Source of the DNA: Plasmodium malariae | Lineage: Eukaryota; Apicomplexa; Aconoidasida; Haemosporida; Plasmodiidae | Direction of reading: 5' to 3' | Assembly (NCBI RefSeq): GCF_900090045.1 | Contig: NC_041786.1 | Span: forward strand, 3,032,501-3,096,500 | DNA length: 64,000 nt | Shown here: piece by piece, positions 11,721 to 24,462 of the stretch | Layout of the letters: each line of letters begins with the position of its first letter | How positions within the stretch are numbered: the stretch's first letter is position 1 | Position numbers and translations under genes: made by a program | Notes under the pieces: generated by a model | Database searches by the model: none | What the model saw: the letters and a program-made list of their open reading frames with translations, nothing else | Told to the model about the DNA's origin: nothing

Positions 11721-13882
11721 AAGTATTATGGCATACATGTCCGTAAGTCTTTGTGTGTGAATATGCTGCTAACCCTTTTCAAAGGAACGCTTAGTTAATT
11801 TGCGTCGAAATCTCATCATAATTTGGAAATGCGCTTCATTATGCTTCCCTTCAATTAATGTATGCACAAATAAGTGTTAAAAGGATATACCAATTTAATA
11901 TGGGTTATGGTGAATTTAATGCAGGTCCGTTTATCATTTATAATTATTATTTATTCTTATTTTTCTGTTGTGTTTGTAATGTAGTGTAATGTATTCTATT
12001 TTACTTACCTTTTTTTCTTTCTTTCTTTCTTTCTTTCTTTTTTTTTTTTTTGAATTATTCTTTAGATCACTTGTTCTTATACTTTTCAGCCTCGAAAATT
12101 TAGTGCGTGTTTGTTTTGTTTAACTTCGAGAAAAATATGAATGTATCTTCGAATTTTTTTTGTTTGTTCTCCCTCGTTTCTTATAGTAACGTTTTTATTT
12201 TTTAACGAAATTTTCATCTTGATCATTTAAATAAATTCCTAATTCTTTTAGGAGGTATTAGAAATATATGATATTAAAATTTTTTTTTTTTTTTTTGTTG
12301 TTAATTCTTTTCTCCATCAACGTATGCATTTTATTCTATTTCAGCTAGCTGTTCATATTTACCTTCTCCATTTGATCTTCATTTCATTTGTGCAATTTAC
12401 TCCCTTTTATATCTTCTCCATTTTGTATATATTTCATTTGCCTGTATGTTAATTAGCGAAATGATTAATGTACAGAAAGACTATTTCACTCCTTTTTCAT
12501 CATCTTGTGAAGTAGTACAATATGCATGTGAAAAATATCTCCTACTATAGCGCATTTCTTGTTCATATAGTTTTCTTTGTATGAAATTATTATTTAAATA
12601 GTGGTAATGAATTTCGGTCGCTTCTACAAACGTAACCTTTATCGTTGTGATAATCTTGAGCATATTTATTCTTATTTTATGACTGTCATGTCGTCATGCA
12701 ATTTCAGAGCAGAAATATGTTCATCACGTCGTAACACCTACAAAAGTTGGTATATTATATTTCAGAGGGAGAAAATCCTTTTTTTTTCTTTTTTTTTGAT
12801 ACCTTATTTTTGCCACGATATATTGATAATCGATGAATAATTAAACATGTGCGCGGGTGTATGAACTAGTACTACTACTTCTACTGCTACTTCCACTGCT
12901 ACTTCCACTGCTATTACCGCTTCTCGTATTTCTCATTCCATTACTATGTAAGCTTCCCTTTGGATGCAATAATGAAAGGTGGTATATGATTTTTAAAATA
13001 TGCTGCACCTTATATCACATACCTATGTTCTTTCAGTCATGTTAATTATACATTTGTTATAGCGGTATTTTTCAAAGATAACTGTTTTTCTTTCTCTTTC
13101 GCTTTCTCCTTCTCTTTTTCTTTTCTTTTCTTTTTTTTTTTTTCCCTATTCTGCGTAACCAGACTGAAGAAGATTGCACCCTCGGGATATCAGTTAGATA
13201 AGACTCCATATTGCCACATGTTTTTGCGTCTTCTAACATTCATCAAAATTTTCCTTTATTTCCATCTATTTTCGTAAATTTTCATTTATATTATTTTTGT
13301 TTATGTGTTGATTAAATTGTGCTTATTTGCTGGGAGAAGTACGATATATAAAAATTTTAATTATATTTTTTATTTTTAATTTAATTTTTAATTTTATTTT
13401 TCTATTTATTTTTTTTTATTTCCTCCTTTTTCAGTTTTGCGGGATATTGAGTGTTCATCATTTTTGTCTCTATAATTTGATAAATTACATCTTTACGTAC
13501 AATAAGCTTGGAAGAACTATTATTATGACTGATATAGAAGGGTGCACAGAATGTTATTGGGTATGCAAATACTTCCGTTGTCTTTGTTCATACGTGGTCA
13601 TGTGGGTATGCGGGAATGTAAACATTTGAACAAGTATATATCTATGCATGTATGTATATAATGTATACATGTGTACATGGGTGTGTTGCTTTAACAAACA
13701 CAAAAGATCAACTGCATTTGTAGAGGCTGCTTTATCTTAATACAACATGTAATCAATGTAGCGTGTGTTATGGTAAAAATTTACGACAATTTTTTGGCAC
13801 AACACTCGTACTATTACCAATAATGTTATAAGAAACCTGCACATTTGTTAGAAGATCATCGTTGTACGGGCGTAATATATGA

Positions 13883-16800
13883 TTAGACAAAATTGCAGGA
13901 ATAATATTTACTGTCCGAGTAATTTCTACCCTTACAACTGTTTTTTTGTTCTACGAAATTTTTGTAATCTACTTTGTTAGAAGAAAAGTATATAGATTTT
14001 TCTTCATTGATTAGTTCGTCATATGATAAAACTTTATCATTATTAAGTGTGCAATTTTTAGAATTATATTTCATATTTTTAAAAATATTCTTTTCATTGT
14101 TTTCATATATGTAAAACTCCTCAGTAGGATACTTAAAATTAATGATGTCATTTTTGAAAATATTTGAAATTATGTTTGGAGGGTTTTTCTTTTTTTCTTT
14201 TATTATATCAAGATTTCCTTTGTCAAACATTTTTTTTTTTTTGTTTTGTTTTGTGTTATTACTAGGATATACATTTTCATCCTTCATATAATATATCGGG
14301 GTTAACTGAGTTGTTTTCTTTGTTTTCTTTTTATTCTCTGAAAATATGGTATCAAAATTTAAGTAGTATTTTCTCATATAATGATTATCAACATTTAGAG
14401 GTAGTAAGTGGACATCTCTTTTGTTTGAATAATACATACTTTTTAATTTTAAATGATTGTTTCCATCATGCATATCACTACCTTGTTTATCTCTATCATT
14501 TTCGCTTGCATTATTATTATTATTATTATTATATGTACCGTTTGCGTATTCACCAATTTCTCCCTTAACATCCAGCTCTATGTTTCTTCTCAATTTTCTT
14601 TTTCCATTCTTATCACCATATGTTTCTTTCTGTTCGCTAGTAGATATAGGTAATATTAAGTTCTCACTGTAATTTTCATTGAGTTCGTGTTTTGGCAAGT
14701 TAGATTTGTCATCATTATTTAAGTCTTCTTCACATAGTAGTTTGCCATTATGTAATGCATTCTGAGCTATTTTATGTGCATTTGCTTCATCGCAATTTTT
14801 CGTCCCTTCATCATTTGGGCAGTAGTTACTATCTTTTTGATAGCAGTTACCATCACTTTGGCAGCAGTTACCATCACTTTGGCAGCAGTTACCATCACTT
14901 TGGCAGCAGTTACCATCACTTTGGCAGCAGTTACCATCACTTTGATTGCGATTGTAATCCTTTTCTCTAATTTTTTCGTCCACTCCGTCAACCTTGTCAT
15001 TTGTGCATGGATTTCTATTCCCGTCGTTATAGGAATCGTTTTCCTTTGTGCAATTTTCCATAATTGTAGTTTTATATTCCCTCTTATCCTTATTACTACA
15101 ATAATTGAATATATTGAAATGTTTATCCTTATCTCTTTTCACGTTGTCTCTATGGCATTGCTTTAGTACATTAGCGTCTGTTGTACCACTGATATGTGTG
15201 TGTCTTTCCATTTTTTTCTTCTTATTCTTTATTATATTACTTCCTTCTACATGTTTAATATCATGATAACTCAATTTGTCTTTACTCCATTGCTCATTAC
15301 TTAATACATTTGCATGTTCTTTTTTCTCTTCTTCTCCTGTTATTTCATGGTAAGTTAGATAGAATGTATTATTGTTCAATGATATGCCTTCACTATTATA
15401 TGAAATTACTTTGTTAGATATTGCCTGCGACTGTTCCTTATCATTTACATTATTAGGGACGTTCAATAATGTACATTTAGCTAAATTGTAATCAGACAAA
15501 GAATCGGCAATATAATTATTAATTTTTTCAACTTGTCTGCTAAATAAATTGAAGCTGTTTTTCTTATTTTGACTGAATAACCTCCTCTTATTATAACGGC
15601 TATCTGAGAAGTTTTTGATTCTACTAAAAAGATGTAAGTTGTTTTGTAGTACTGTACTAGCCGAATTGCTTTTACTGTAATTATTATTGTTGTTATTATT
15701 GTTATTATTGTTGTTATTATTGTTATTATTGTTGTTATTATTGCTATTATTATTACCATTACAATTACTACTATTATTATTACCATTACAATTACTACTA
15801 TTATTATTACCATTACAAGTACTACTATTATTATTACCATTACAATTACTACTATTATTATTACCATTACAATTACTACTATTATTATTACCATTACAAT
15901 TACTACTATTATTATTACCATTACAATTACTACTACTATTATTATATTTTGAATGAACATTATGAACATACTCAGATTTATTCATTTTGATGAGTTCCTC
16001 TTCGCTGACCTTAATTGTACTATTGATAACATTTTCATTGTGAATGAGATTAGAAATGGCGTTTTCTTCCCTTTTTCGAGGGTTAATGCTTATTTCATTT
16101 TTTTCAATTAATGAACTGTTCACCTTTTCATTATTCGTTTTTTCAATGTCAACTATTTTTGCTTCTTGGTTGATCATGTTTTCTATTTTTATAGTATCAA
16201 CAAGTTTGTCCTTCTTAACCTTCTTAACAATACATGTATCTTTTTTTTTTAAATTTAAATCGGAATCACTGTGTAAGTTCAACTTAGAATTGCCACACAG
16301 ATTTGGTATAGCCACGTATTTGTATGGTTCATTACCTGTATTTTTATCGTTACTACTACTGCTGCTGCATTTTTGATTGCTACATTTTTCATCTCCTTTA
16401 TTTGGTTGTATATGCTCATGTTCAAGACTTGTAATGGCAGAACATTCATCCAGTTTCTCGGAAGAAATTTTATTAACCGGGTTCGTGCAGTAGTTACTGC
16501 TGCTGTTGTTGTTGTTATTGCTATTGCTGTTATTTATGTTGGCGTTTCCTTTATTGCTCTTGTGCATGCTTGTGCAAACGCCTTTTTTTTCCCCCTCTAT
16601 CGCTTCTTCTCCTTCGAGTGCCTGGGTAATTAGCTCTCCTTTTTGCTCTTGTGCGGAAATTGTTACCCCATATAGATACTTCTTACTGTATTCTTTTTTA
16701 CTGCATATTTTTGTGCATTCATTTTTTGGAAAATTGGTAGTAAGTGCTTTATAATTCTGAACATTAGATGATGAGAGCGCATTATAATTAGTAACAGTAT

Positions 16801-19800
16801 TCACATCGATATACTCTGATGTTCCCCTTCTGTATGAACAGTAATCATTTGCATACATAAAGTTAATGTTCTTGTAATTGCTGGCAGCAGAGCTGATTAT
16901 ATTTCCAGGTATAACATACGAAAATTCTTGTTTGGAATCATTCTTTTCGTTATATGAGTACCCAATGTACACTCCTTTATCATCATAGTAATAGTATTTG
17001 AACTGTTGAACATTATTAGGATTATCTTGTTTAATAGCAGATGTTATGTCGTTGTGGGGAATATACCTTTTATTTATAATTAGATTGTTATTGTTTAATA
17101 ACGCACTTTTTGACTCACTAACACCATTCGCGCTAATCACGCTATTCGTACTGTTTGCGCTATTCGCACAGTTTATATTATGCGCGTACTTCACCCTGTA
17201 CACATCGTTATCCTTACTTGTATGAACAACGTCATAGTTTTCATAATTTTTTAAGAGTGCATCAGAAAAATCGTTAGCTAAATTAATATGTTTATTTTTT
17301 AAGAAGTAACAATTTTCGAGTGAGTTATTATTTCTGATATGTAAAATATTGTCTTTACCAGGTTTCATGGGGCTGCTTTTTTCAGTGTACATATTGTTAC
17401 TGCTATTACGATTACTATTAGAGTTGCTTTTACAATTGCTATTTCTGCTATTATTGTTATTACCGTTGTTACTGCTATTACTGCTATTATTGTTATTACC
17501 GTTGTTACTGCTATTACTGCTATTATTGTTATTACCGTTGTTACTGCTATTACTGCTATTATTGTTATTACCGTTGTTACTGCTATTACTGCTATTATTG
17601 TTATTACCTTTGTTACTGCTATTACTGCTGTTATTGTTAACCTCAGCGCTGCTTTTGTTATTGCTCTTCATGTAAGTGTTAATGTTAGTGGTACTGCTAT
17701 CACTGTTGTGAGTTATGTTATTGTTATTTTTAATTGCGTACAAATCGTATACGCCATTATATTCTCTAGCTAAACAAGTAGAAGAGATGTTGTTGTACGT
17801 CTCAAGGAGCATATATTTATTATCGATATACTTCGTTTCATTAGACTTACCACATTCAGAATAGTCACTCTTGTTATACCTACTGTTTATGTACATATTG
17901 TCAATAAGTTTACCATCGCAATATATTCTATCAACATAATTTTTATTAGCTTGTTCATTTTCTTTAATAATTCTTTCTATATACTTGCTATCCTCATAAG
18001 GTTTATTCATCTTTTCTTTGATTGCACTTGTTTGTTTGTTTTTCTTGTCCCGTAATATGTTCTTTTCAGAGATAATTTGTTCCTTTCGATTATTCGTTTC
18101 GTAAATGTTATTTTGATATGTAAGTATAATATCTTCATAGATTCGATTTTTGTCTGTGTTACCTGGATCCTCCTTGTAATGTTTTAATTGGTTGTAAATC
18201 AGTCCTTTATTATCATATATATATAAATTTTTATTGTGATAGTTGCTTTTCGTTATATTCGAATTGTGCTCGTACAGGTGATACATTCTTCCTTTATCGT
18301 AAATAATGCTAGATCCTGTATTGGTTTTATTGGATGTATTGGTTATACTGGTTATATTGGTTTTATTGGATGTATTGATTACATTGGTTTTATTGGATGT
18401 ATTGGTTATATTGGTTTTATTGGTTACATTGGTTTTATTGGCTATACTAGTTGTACTGGTTATATTGGTTTTATTGGTTACATTGGTTTTATTGGTTACA
18501 TTGGTTTTATTGGTTACATTGGTTATATTGGTTGTGGTGGTATTGACACTGTTGTGTCTTTGACCACTGCTAAGGTGCGTAGTGCTGCTAATGTCGAAGT
18601 TGGAGGGGTTGATAATGTCGAAGTTGGAGGGGTTGATAATGTCGAAGTTGGAGGGGTTGATAATGTCGAAGTTGGAGGGGTTGATAATGTCAAAGTTCGT
18701 GGGGTATTTAACATCATAGTTGGTAGGACTCTTAATATCTAACTTGGCTGTGCCCCTATTTAGATACGTGGAAGGACCGTTACTTACGTTACTGGAAGTA
18801 ACACTCGTATCTCCGTTGTTTGTGAAAGCTAGTTTCTTATATAAGTTGTAATACAAAATGTTGTTATTCGAATAAACAGGATAAGCGACGGTTGAAGAAA
18901 TAGGAAAATTCATTTTTCTACTATTTATGTATGATATTTCTAATTTTTTCTTAGCTGTATCAGCTAACCATTCGTGGTTAATAACTTCATGAAGAGATAA
19001 TCGATTTACAGGATTGATGTTAAGCATACCTGATAATAAATTTCTGGCATTCATAGAAATTTTATTAATTCTATTTTTGGGGAAAACAATTTTATTTTTT
19101 ACGATTTCGTTATATGCTTCTTTAATATCTTTTTCCTCATTATCAAATGGGAGTAAACCAAATAACATAGCATACAATATAATACCTAGACTCCATATAT
19201 CTGCTTTTTGACCGTCATATCCTTTTTTATTGTTACATCCTAATACTTCAGGTGCAGCATAACTTAACGTACCAACAATATCATAATGTAATTTATTTTT
19301 TTCATTGAAACAACAAGCCCCAAAATCTCCAATTTTCAATTCATATTCTGAACATGAAGGTAGCTTACCTATTCTAATTAATGTTTTCTCTTTTTGATTC
19401 AATTGCTTTTTACATAAAAAAATATTTTCAGGTTTTAAGTCTCTATGTGCTATGTTATTTTCGTGCATGTACTTGAGTCCTTCAACAATTTTTCTAAAAA
19501 AGTACTGCGCACTTAACTCCTCCAAATGCAGCTTCTGCGGATTGGGTAAAGTTGATTGGTCGTGTGTGAAACATTGAGGCGTAGTCAGTGCAGGTAAAGG
19601 CATATATATATATATATGCACAAACATACACATACATACACATACATACACATACATACACATGTGCAAAACTCTCCTTATTACATTTCTAACGTAGGAT
19701 ATTAAGTCTCCCCCGTCACAGTACTCCATTATCTGAATAATCTTCTCTTTTGTTTCAAGAATGTTTATTGTTTTTACAACATATGGATGATTCATTTTAC

Positions 19801-21176
19801 AAGAAACTTTTATCTCCTCCTTTAATTTTTTATATAGTCCTAAATCCCCTTGTACCGTAGATTTATCAATAGCTTTTGCAGCTACGAGTGTGTCTGTATT
19901 TCGCGCAATACATCATTTATGGGTATATTGAAAATTTATAGAGCGCAGCGCGAACACGAGCATATGTGCGCTGATACATATACACATACTTTTAGGAATA
20001 TATATATACGTGTATATTCACATAGGCATATATATATATGCGTATAATCATATAAGAATATATATATAAACGCATATGTACATATAGAAATATATATATA
20101 AACGTATATATACATATAGAAATATATATATATACGCATATATGCATATAGGAATATATGCATATTTTTATATATAGATACATATATGCTTGTACTGAAA
20201 CATGAACGCAAGCGCAAATGAAAGTGCAAGTGTAAGAGTGAACCTGTGGTCTTGTCTAAGGCTAGGTGGACTTGTCCGACAGAACCTGTGTTTATTTTTT
20301 CCAAAATAATATAATTCTTCATGTGGTAGTACTGTAAAGAATCACACAGTTTCTTCTTCGAATATCTCGCTTGTATTTTTTTCCCGCTAGAAATTAACAC
20401 ATTAAATAGTTGTTGTCCTTTAGCTAGACCTCTAGACATAACATTGTCAATGTGTTCCCCCCACTGCAAATATTCTGTTTTTTTAACTTAAAAAAAAAAA
20501 AAAATATTTGTAAAATGTGAGTATAATTTGAATGAGACGTTATACGATTCATAGCCATTGTTCTTGCATAGTCACTGTGACTGTATTGTTATTTCAATTA
20601 TTTTTTTTTTTTTTTGAGCGACTGTTTCTGCTTCCGCTTCCAGCTTTTGTTATACTTTATTCTACGTTACCTTATTTTGTTTTATTTTTTATGTTTTATT
20701 TATTATTATTTTTTTTACCTGCTATGAAGTCTATAAGACTTCTCATTTGAGGAATTGACGAATGGTAGAGCTTTAAAAACTGGGAATACAATTACAAAAT
20801 ATGAATAATTTTAAAAGAATGATCAATGAAAATGAAAAAAAAAAAAAAAAAAAAAAAAAGGAGAGAAAGATAACTATCTATCTAGATAGATAAAGGGAGA
20901 GCAACTGGTAGAGAGAAAAACGTATTAAAAATGATGTACACATTTGCTACAGTAATGGAAGGTTGTAAATATCTTTCGTCCCAAAGAATTATTATAAAAT
21001 ATAGGAGTTTTAAAAAAGTAAAATTAATTTATTTCCATCCTTTTTAATCTAACCTGCCAAATAAGAAAGACATTTTCTGTCAGTTCTAAATCTGCGTCTG
21101 TTATTGATTCGACTTGAGGAATCGATCGAAGTTCCCTGTCCCATTCATTTCTCCATTTGGCATTCGTCAGCATCAT
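13883..21176 (-). CDS. CAMK-like Ser/Thr protein kinase with very large Asn-rich C-terminal region, five exons
   Basis: Exons in coding order: 21176-21054, 20779-20719, 20474-20244, 19881-19685 and 19534-13883. All junctions are GT..AG and the phases agree, giving 2087 residues. The kinase domain spans about residues 116-390: glycine loop GSVGQV, Lys141 (AAKAIDK), EYCDGGD hinge, HRDLKPEN with catalytic Asp236, DFG at 274-276 and APE at 298-300. The intron at 19684-19535 interrupts the domain; its open frame contains tatgta-type repeats and is not coding. The activation loop reads YDIVGTLSYAAPEV, so the AMPK-type T-loop threonine position is Asp, as in CDPKs. The C-terminal ~1700 residues are low complexity with at least six distinct repeat arrays and no known domain. 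AMPK/SNF1-like or CDPK-like ancestry is possible, but no calcium-binding or regulatory domain is visible. Confidence 0.85.
14836..14945 (-). repeat. 21-bp coding repeat (SDGNCCQ)
   Basis: Five copies of a 21-base unit encode the cysteine-containing heptad SDGNCCQ in the kinase tail. A diverged copy (KDSNYCPND) follows. The Cys pairs are unusual for Plasmodium low-complexity sequence, which is usually Asn/Lys/Asp. Confidence 0.9.
15675..15945 (-). repeat. 27-bp coding repeat (NGNNNSSNC) and poly-Asn tract
   Basis: Seven copies of a 27-base unit encode SSNCNGNNN, running into a poly-Asn tract of about 24 residues at 15680-15760. One copy has Thr for Asn. It lies in the kinase C-terminal region. 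Confidence 0.9.
17440..17640 (-). repeat. 36-bp coding repeat (NSSNSSNNGNNN)
   Basis: About five near-identical copies of a 36-base unit encode a 12-residue Asn/Ser/Gly repeat in the kinase tail. The near-identity at DNA level suggests recent expansion. Confidence 0.9.
18310..18695 (-). repeat. Coding repeats TN(V/I)TNKTN (12-24 bp) and NPSNFDII (24 bp)
   Basis: Two adjacent arrays in the kinase tail: degenerate Thr/Asn units at 18310-18540 and four near-identical 24-base units encoding NPSNFDII at 18590-18695. Both keep reading frame. Confidence 0.88.
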
Positions 21177-21784
21177 AAAATAAAAAAGTTAAACGGATAA
21201 GCGCATACACAGACAAACAAGCAAATAAACATACACACAAATACACAAAAAGGGAGAGAAAAAAAAGCTAGTTAGGAAAAAAAAAAAAAAAAGAGATAGT
21301 CAAATACGAGGAAAAGTTAACAAAAATATAAATTGAGGGAAGATGCAAATATATACAAAGATAGGTACAAATTGGCCAAAACAAATGTTAACAACAGTGA
21401 GAAAAACAAAAAAAATAAAATAAAAGGAAACAAAGAAAAACAAAATAAGACTAAGCAAGACAAAACAAAATAAGACTAAGCAAGACAAAACAAAATAAGA
21501 CTGAACAAAACTAAACAAAATAAGACTGAACAAAACTAAACAAAATAAGACTGAACAAAACTAAACAAAATAAGACTGAACAAAACTAAACAAAATAAGA
21601 CTGAACAAAACTAAACAAAATAAGACTGAACAAAACTAAACAAAATAAGACTGAAATAAACAAAACAAAATAAAGCCGAATGTAATAAAAACGCCTATAA
21701 ATATACCCTCATATAGAAAATAAAATATTTGTGGATATGTCCTAACTATGTCTCATTTTTAATTATGAAAATTGTTTGAAAGGC

Positions 21785-21815
<31 letters not shown>

Positions 21816-24462
21816 CAATGAATATTATAAACAACATTTTAAGCAAAATAAAAAAATAATAATCCTACTTACAACAATGATATAATATAAGAATAAAACA
21901 AAAATAGACAAATGTTACATGTTTGCAGAAATGTAAACAATGCAGTTTATGACAACTTATGATTTAATTAAATGTTATGTGAAACTACTCTGGGTTTCAA
22001 ATTTTAATTTCTTTTACGAAAATTAGAAGAATATTGAACATACATGTAACTCTTTTTTGGTACTTCCAAGTTTGGAAAACGAAAGAAAAAAGAACTAAAA
22101 ATGAAATAGAAAAATAAACTAAACAAGGAACAAATAAAGGAACAAAAAAGATGAGTAGTACATGGTCTCTTTTTAAAGAGCTCAGAACATTCTTAATGGT
22201 GTGTGTACATTTTTTTTTTATCCTTTTGAAGAGTATGCAGTCATTTTTTTTGGATTTTGTATTGACAGAAAAAAACAAAGCAAAGCATGGCAAAAAAAAA
22301 CAAAGATAAACAAAAATAAAGATAAGCAAAAATATTCCAAGATAAAATAAAGAATGGTTCATGAAAATGTGTACTTTATTTTATTTTCCTTAATACAAAA
22401 TAGTAAAAGAAAAAAGAAAATTAGTTGTGCACATGCGTATTATTTATTATTATTTTTTTTGTTTTTTGTTCGTTTGTAACCTTAAACGGCATTTGCATAG
22501 TCATGTGTGTATGTAGCTCGTGTGATAAAAACGAACTGTTATATTGCTATATATATAAGTGTTCGAATATGTAAAATAAAACAGCTGTAAAGACGATTTT
22601 AACGTTAAAAAAATAAAATAAAAATAAAAAAATATTCTTTGTATATGTAAAAACATGTCTTGTAAAGAAAAAAAAAAATTTATTTTTAGACTCATACATT
22701 TGTTATATGTTTACGAATCATAAAGAATACAACTAAAAGGTAAAAAACAGGATTAGTTGTATTTACTGAAAAGACTGAATAAAAGGTTATACAAACATAA
22801 TAAAATTTTGCACAGAAAAAATGTAGCAAAATATTTTGACTTTATTTTCATAATTACGCGCTTTCTTTTTGTTCTTATTAATTCCCTTTTTTTCTTTTTT
22901 TTTTTTTTACAACTGTAAATAATTAAAGCATACATTTTTGCGTAAAAAAATATTTCAAACATAAAAAAGGAGATAGACACACTTAAAATTAAAATATTGA
23001 CACAACTAGCAATATTTGAACTTGAAAACAAACTCTGACACATTTAATCTAGCGGAAATTTTATTATACCATTAAAAAAACTTGACTCATTTTTATTTAT
23101 TGATGTATTTATAATGCTACTACCTTAAGTGACTCAAAAGATGTTCATATATTATTTCCTCTTCGTGGAATATAGTATATTATTTTTACTAAACCTTATG
23201 TATTTTTTAATGCACTTTTTTGCAGCTCTTAATAGGAAAGCCATTCGTGTGAGATATGATTTATTTAGTCAAGTGAACAAACAGCTGTGTGCATATTCCT
23301 ATTATACATTACAAATTACAAAATATAAAATACATATTACATATATATGTTCATGATGCGCATGGGAACAAGTTGGTAACGAGGGAGCTACGCAGGAAAA
23401 GGATAAACGGGGAATACATTATTTTCACTCTCCGACAGCGCAATATATGTATACGTACATACTTACATATATACCTGCATTTATATGTGAGCGCATTAAG
23501 TTTCATCCTTCCTGGGTAACGATTACAAGACCTCATTAGACAAATATGGTAAGGAAAAAAATGTAGTAAAAGGAAGTCGTAACTACACAAAACAAGCGCA
23601 CAAGACAAACGAAATGGTAGAAGGTGGCAATTTTAACATAGAAAATACGACCATGATATATGGAATAATCAGATTTAATCTCATTTTTTAAATGATACTA
23701 ATTCCTTCGAATGCGATCGAAAAAGCATTCATAATGATTTAGTATGGTAAATACATTTTTAACAAAATGAAGATTTGTTTTCTATTCGAATAGTAATGTT
23801 TTCATATTTTATTCAATATACCGCTGTTTGTGTGTCATACTGTCCTTTACTTTCCCTTCTTTACCTTTCCTTTCCTGCTTCTTTTTTTTCTTTTTTTTTT
23901 TTTTTTCTTATGGTCGATTTGGCTTAAATCTCCCAATATTTTGCTAAACAGCATTACAAAAGTTTTAAATTAATTTATGTTCTTGTTCCATTTATTCCAA
24001 TTAATTTTTTTTTTATATTTTTTTAAAATCATTTCAATTCGAGATACAAAGGGAACAAATGTTTTTCAAAATATTGGTATAAGAAAAAAAAAAAAAAAAA
24101 AAATTTTGTTAGCTTTGAAAATAGATACAAAAAGGGATTCAATATATGACAGTAACTCGGCTTAACCTTTTGGAATTAAATAAATGCTTACTAAATGAAA
24201 TAAACATATAAGAATTTTCAATGTGTAGATATAATCCCTAATTATAACTACAACAATTTGTTATATTCACCCATCCTCTATTATTCTAACAAAATTTTCA
24301 AGAATATACGAAGATAGTATTTACTTCTAATCATACTGTACATGCATATCCATTCTATATATACAAACACAGATGCATATACATATACAAATGCGTATAC
24401 ACGCGTATCCTTAACAGCCACTGTAGAACTAATAAATATATATATATATGTGTGTACCCCCT
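21177..24462. other. 5' flank of the kinase and 3' flank of L10a, no gene seen
   Basis: Contains poly-A/T tracts (20830-20860 lies just inside a kinase intron; 21283, 21786-21810, 22905, 23890-23910, 24085-24105) and a 25-bp minisatellite at 21450-21660. Open frames are short and skewed to Phe/Leu/Ile, as expected from poly-T. I see no exon chain on either strand. Confidence 0.5.
21450..21660. repeat. 25-bp minisatellite (actgaacaaaactaaacaaaataag)
   Basis: About seven tandem copies upstream of the kinase start codon, with two diverged aagcaagacaaaac units at the left edge. It is non-coding. Confidence 0.9.

Larger units (their letters stand above)
8935..13882. other. About 5-kb region with no recognisable gene, several tandem repeats
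   Basis: This long stretch separates the SSRP1 start (-) from the kinase stop (-). It contains a TGTATG-type microsatellite (10505-10735), a 19-bp minisatellite (11580-11720), poly-A/T tracts (9961-10002, 10170-10190, 11113-11150, 12030-12050) and a CTACTGCTACTTC-type repeat near 12885-12930. The longest open frames are repeat or poly-T translations. A segment at about 13434-13500 starts after a good acceptor-like sequence (cctcctttttcag), but no coherent exon chain could be built. A transcript here (long 5' UTR or non-coding RNA) cannot be excluded. Confidence 0.5.

Noticed and set aside
13327..13629. Possible exon after the cctcctttttcag acceptor
   Set aside because: The frame is Phe/Ile/Cys-rich, has no partner exon in phase and no family similarity.
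19535..19684. Kinase reading through the segment with tatgta repeats
   Set aside because: It inserts a repeat-derived peptide between the hinge helix and the E helix; GTAATA and ccgcag borders flank it exactly and splicing restores the kinase fold.
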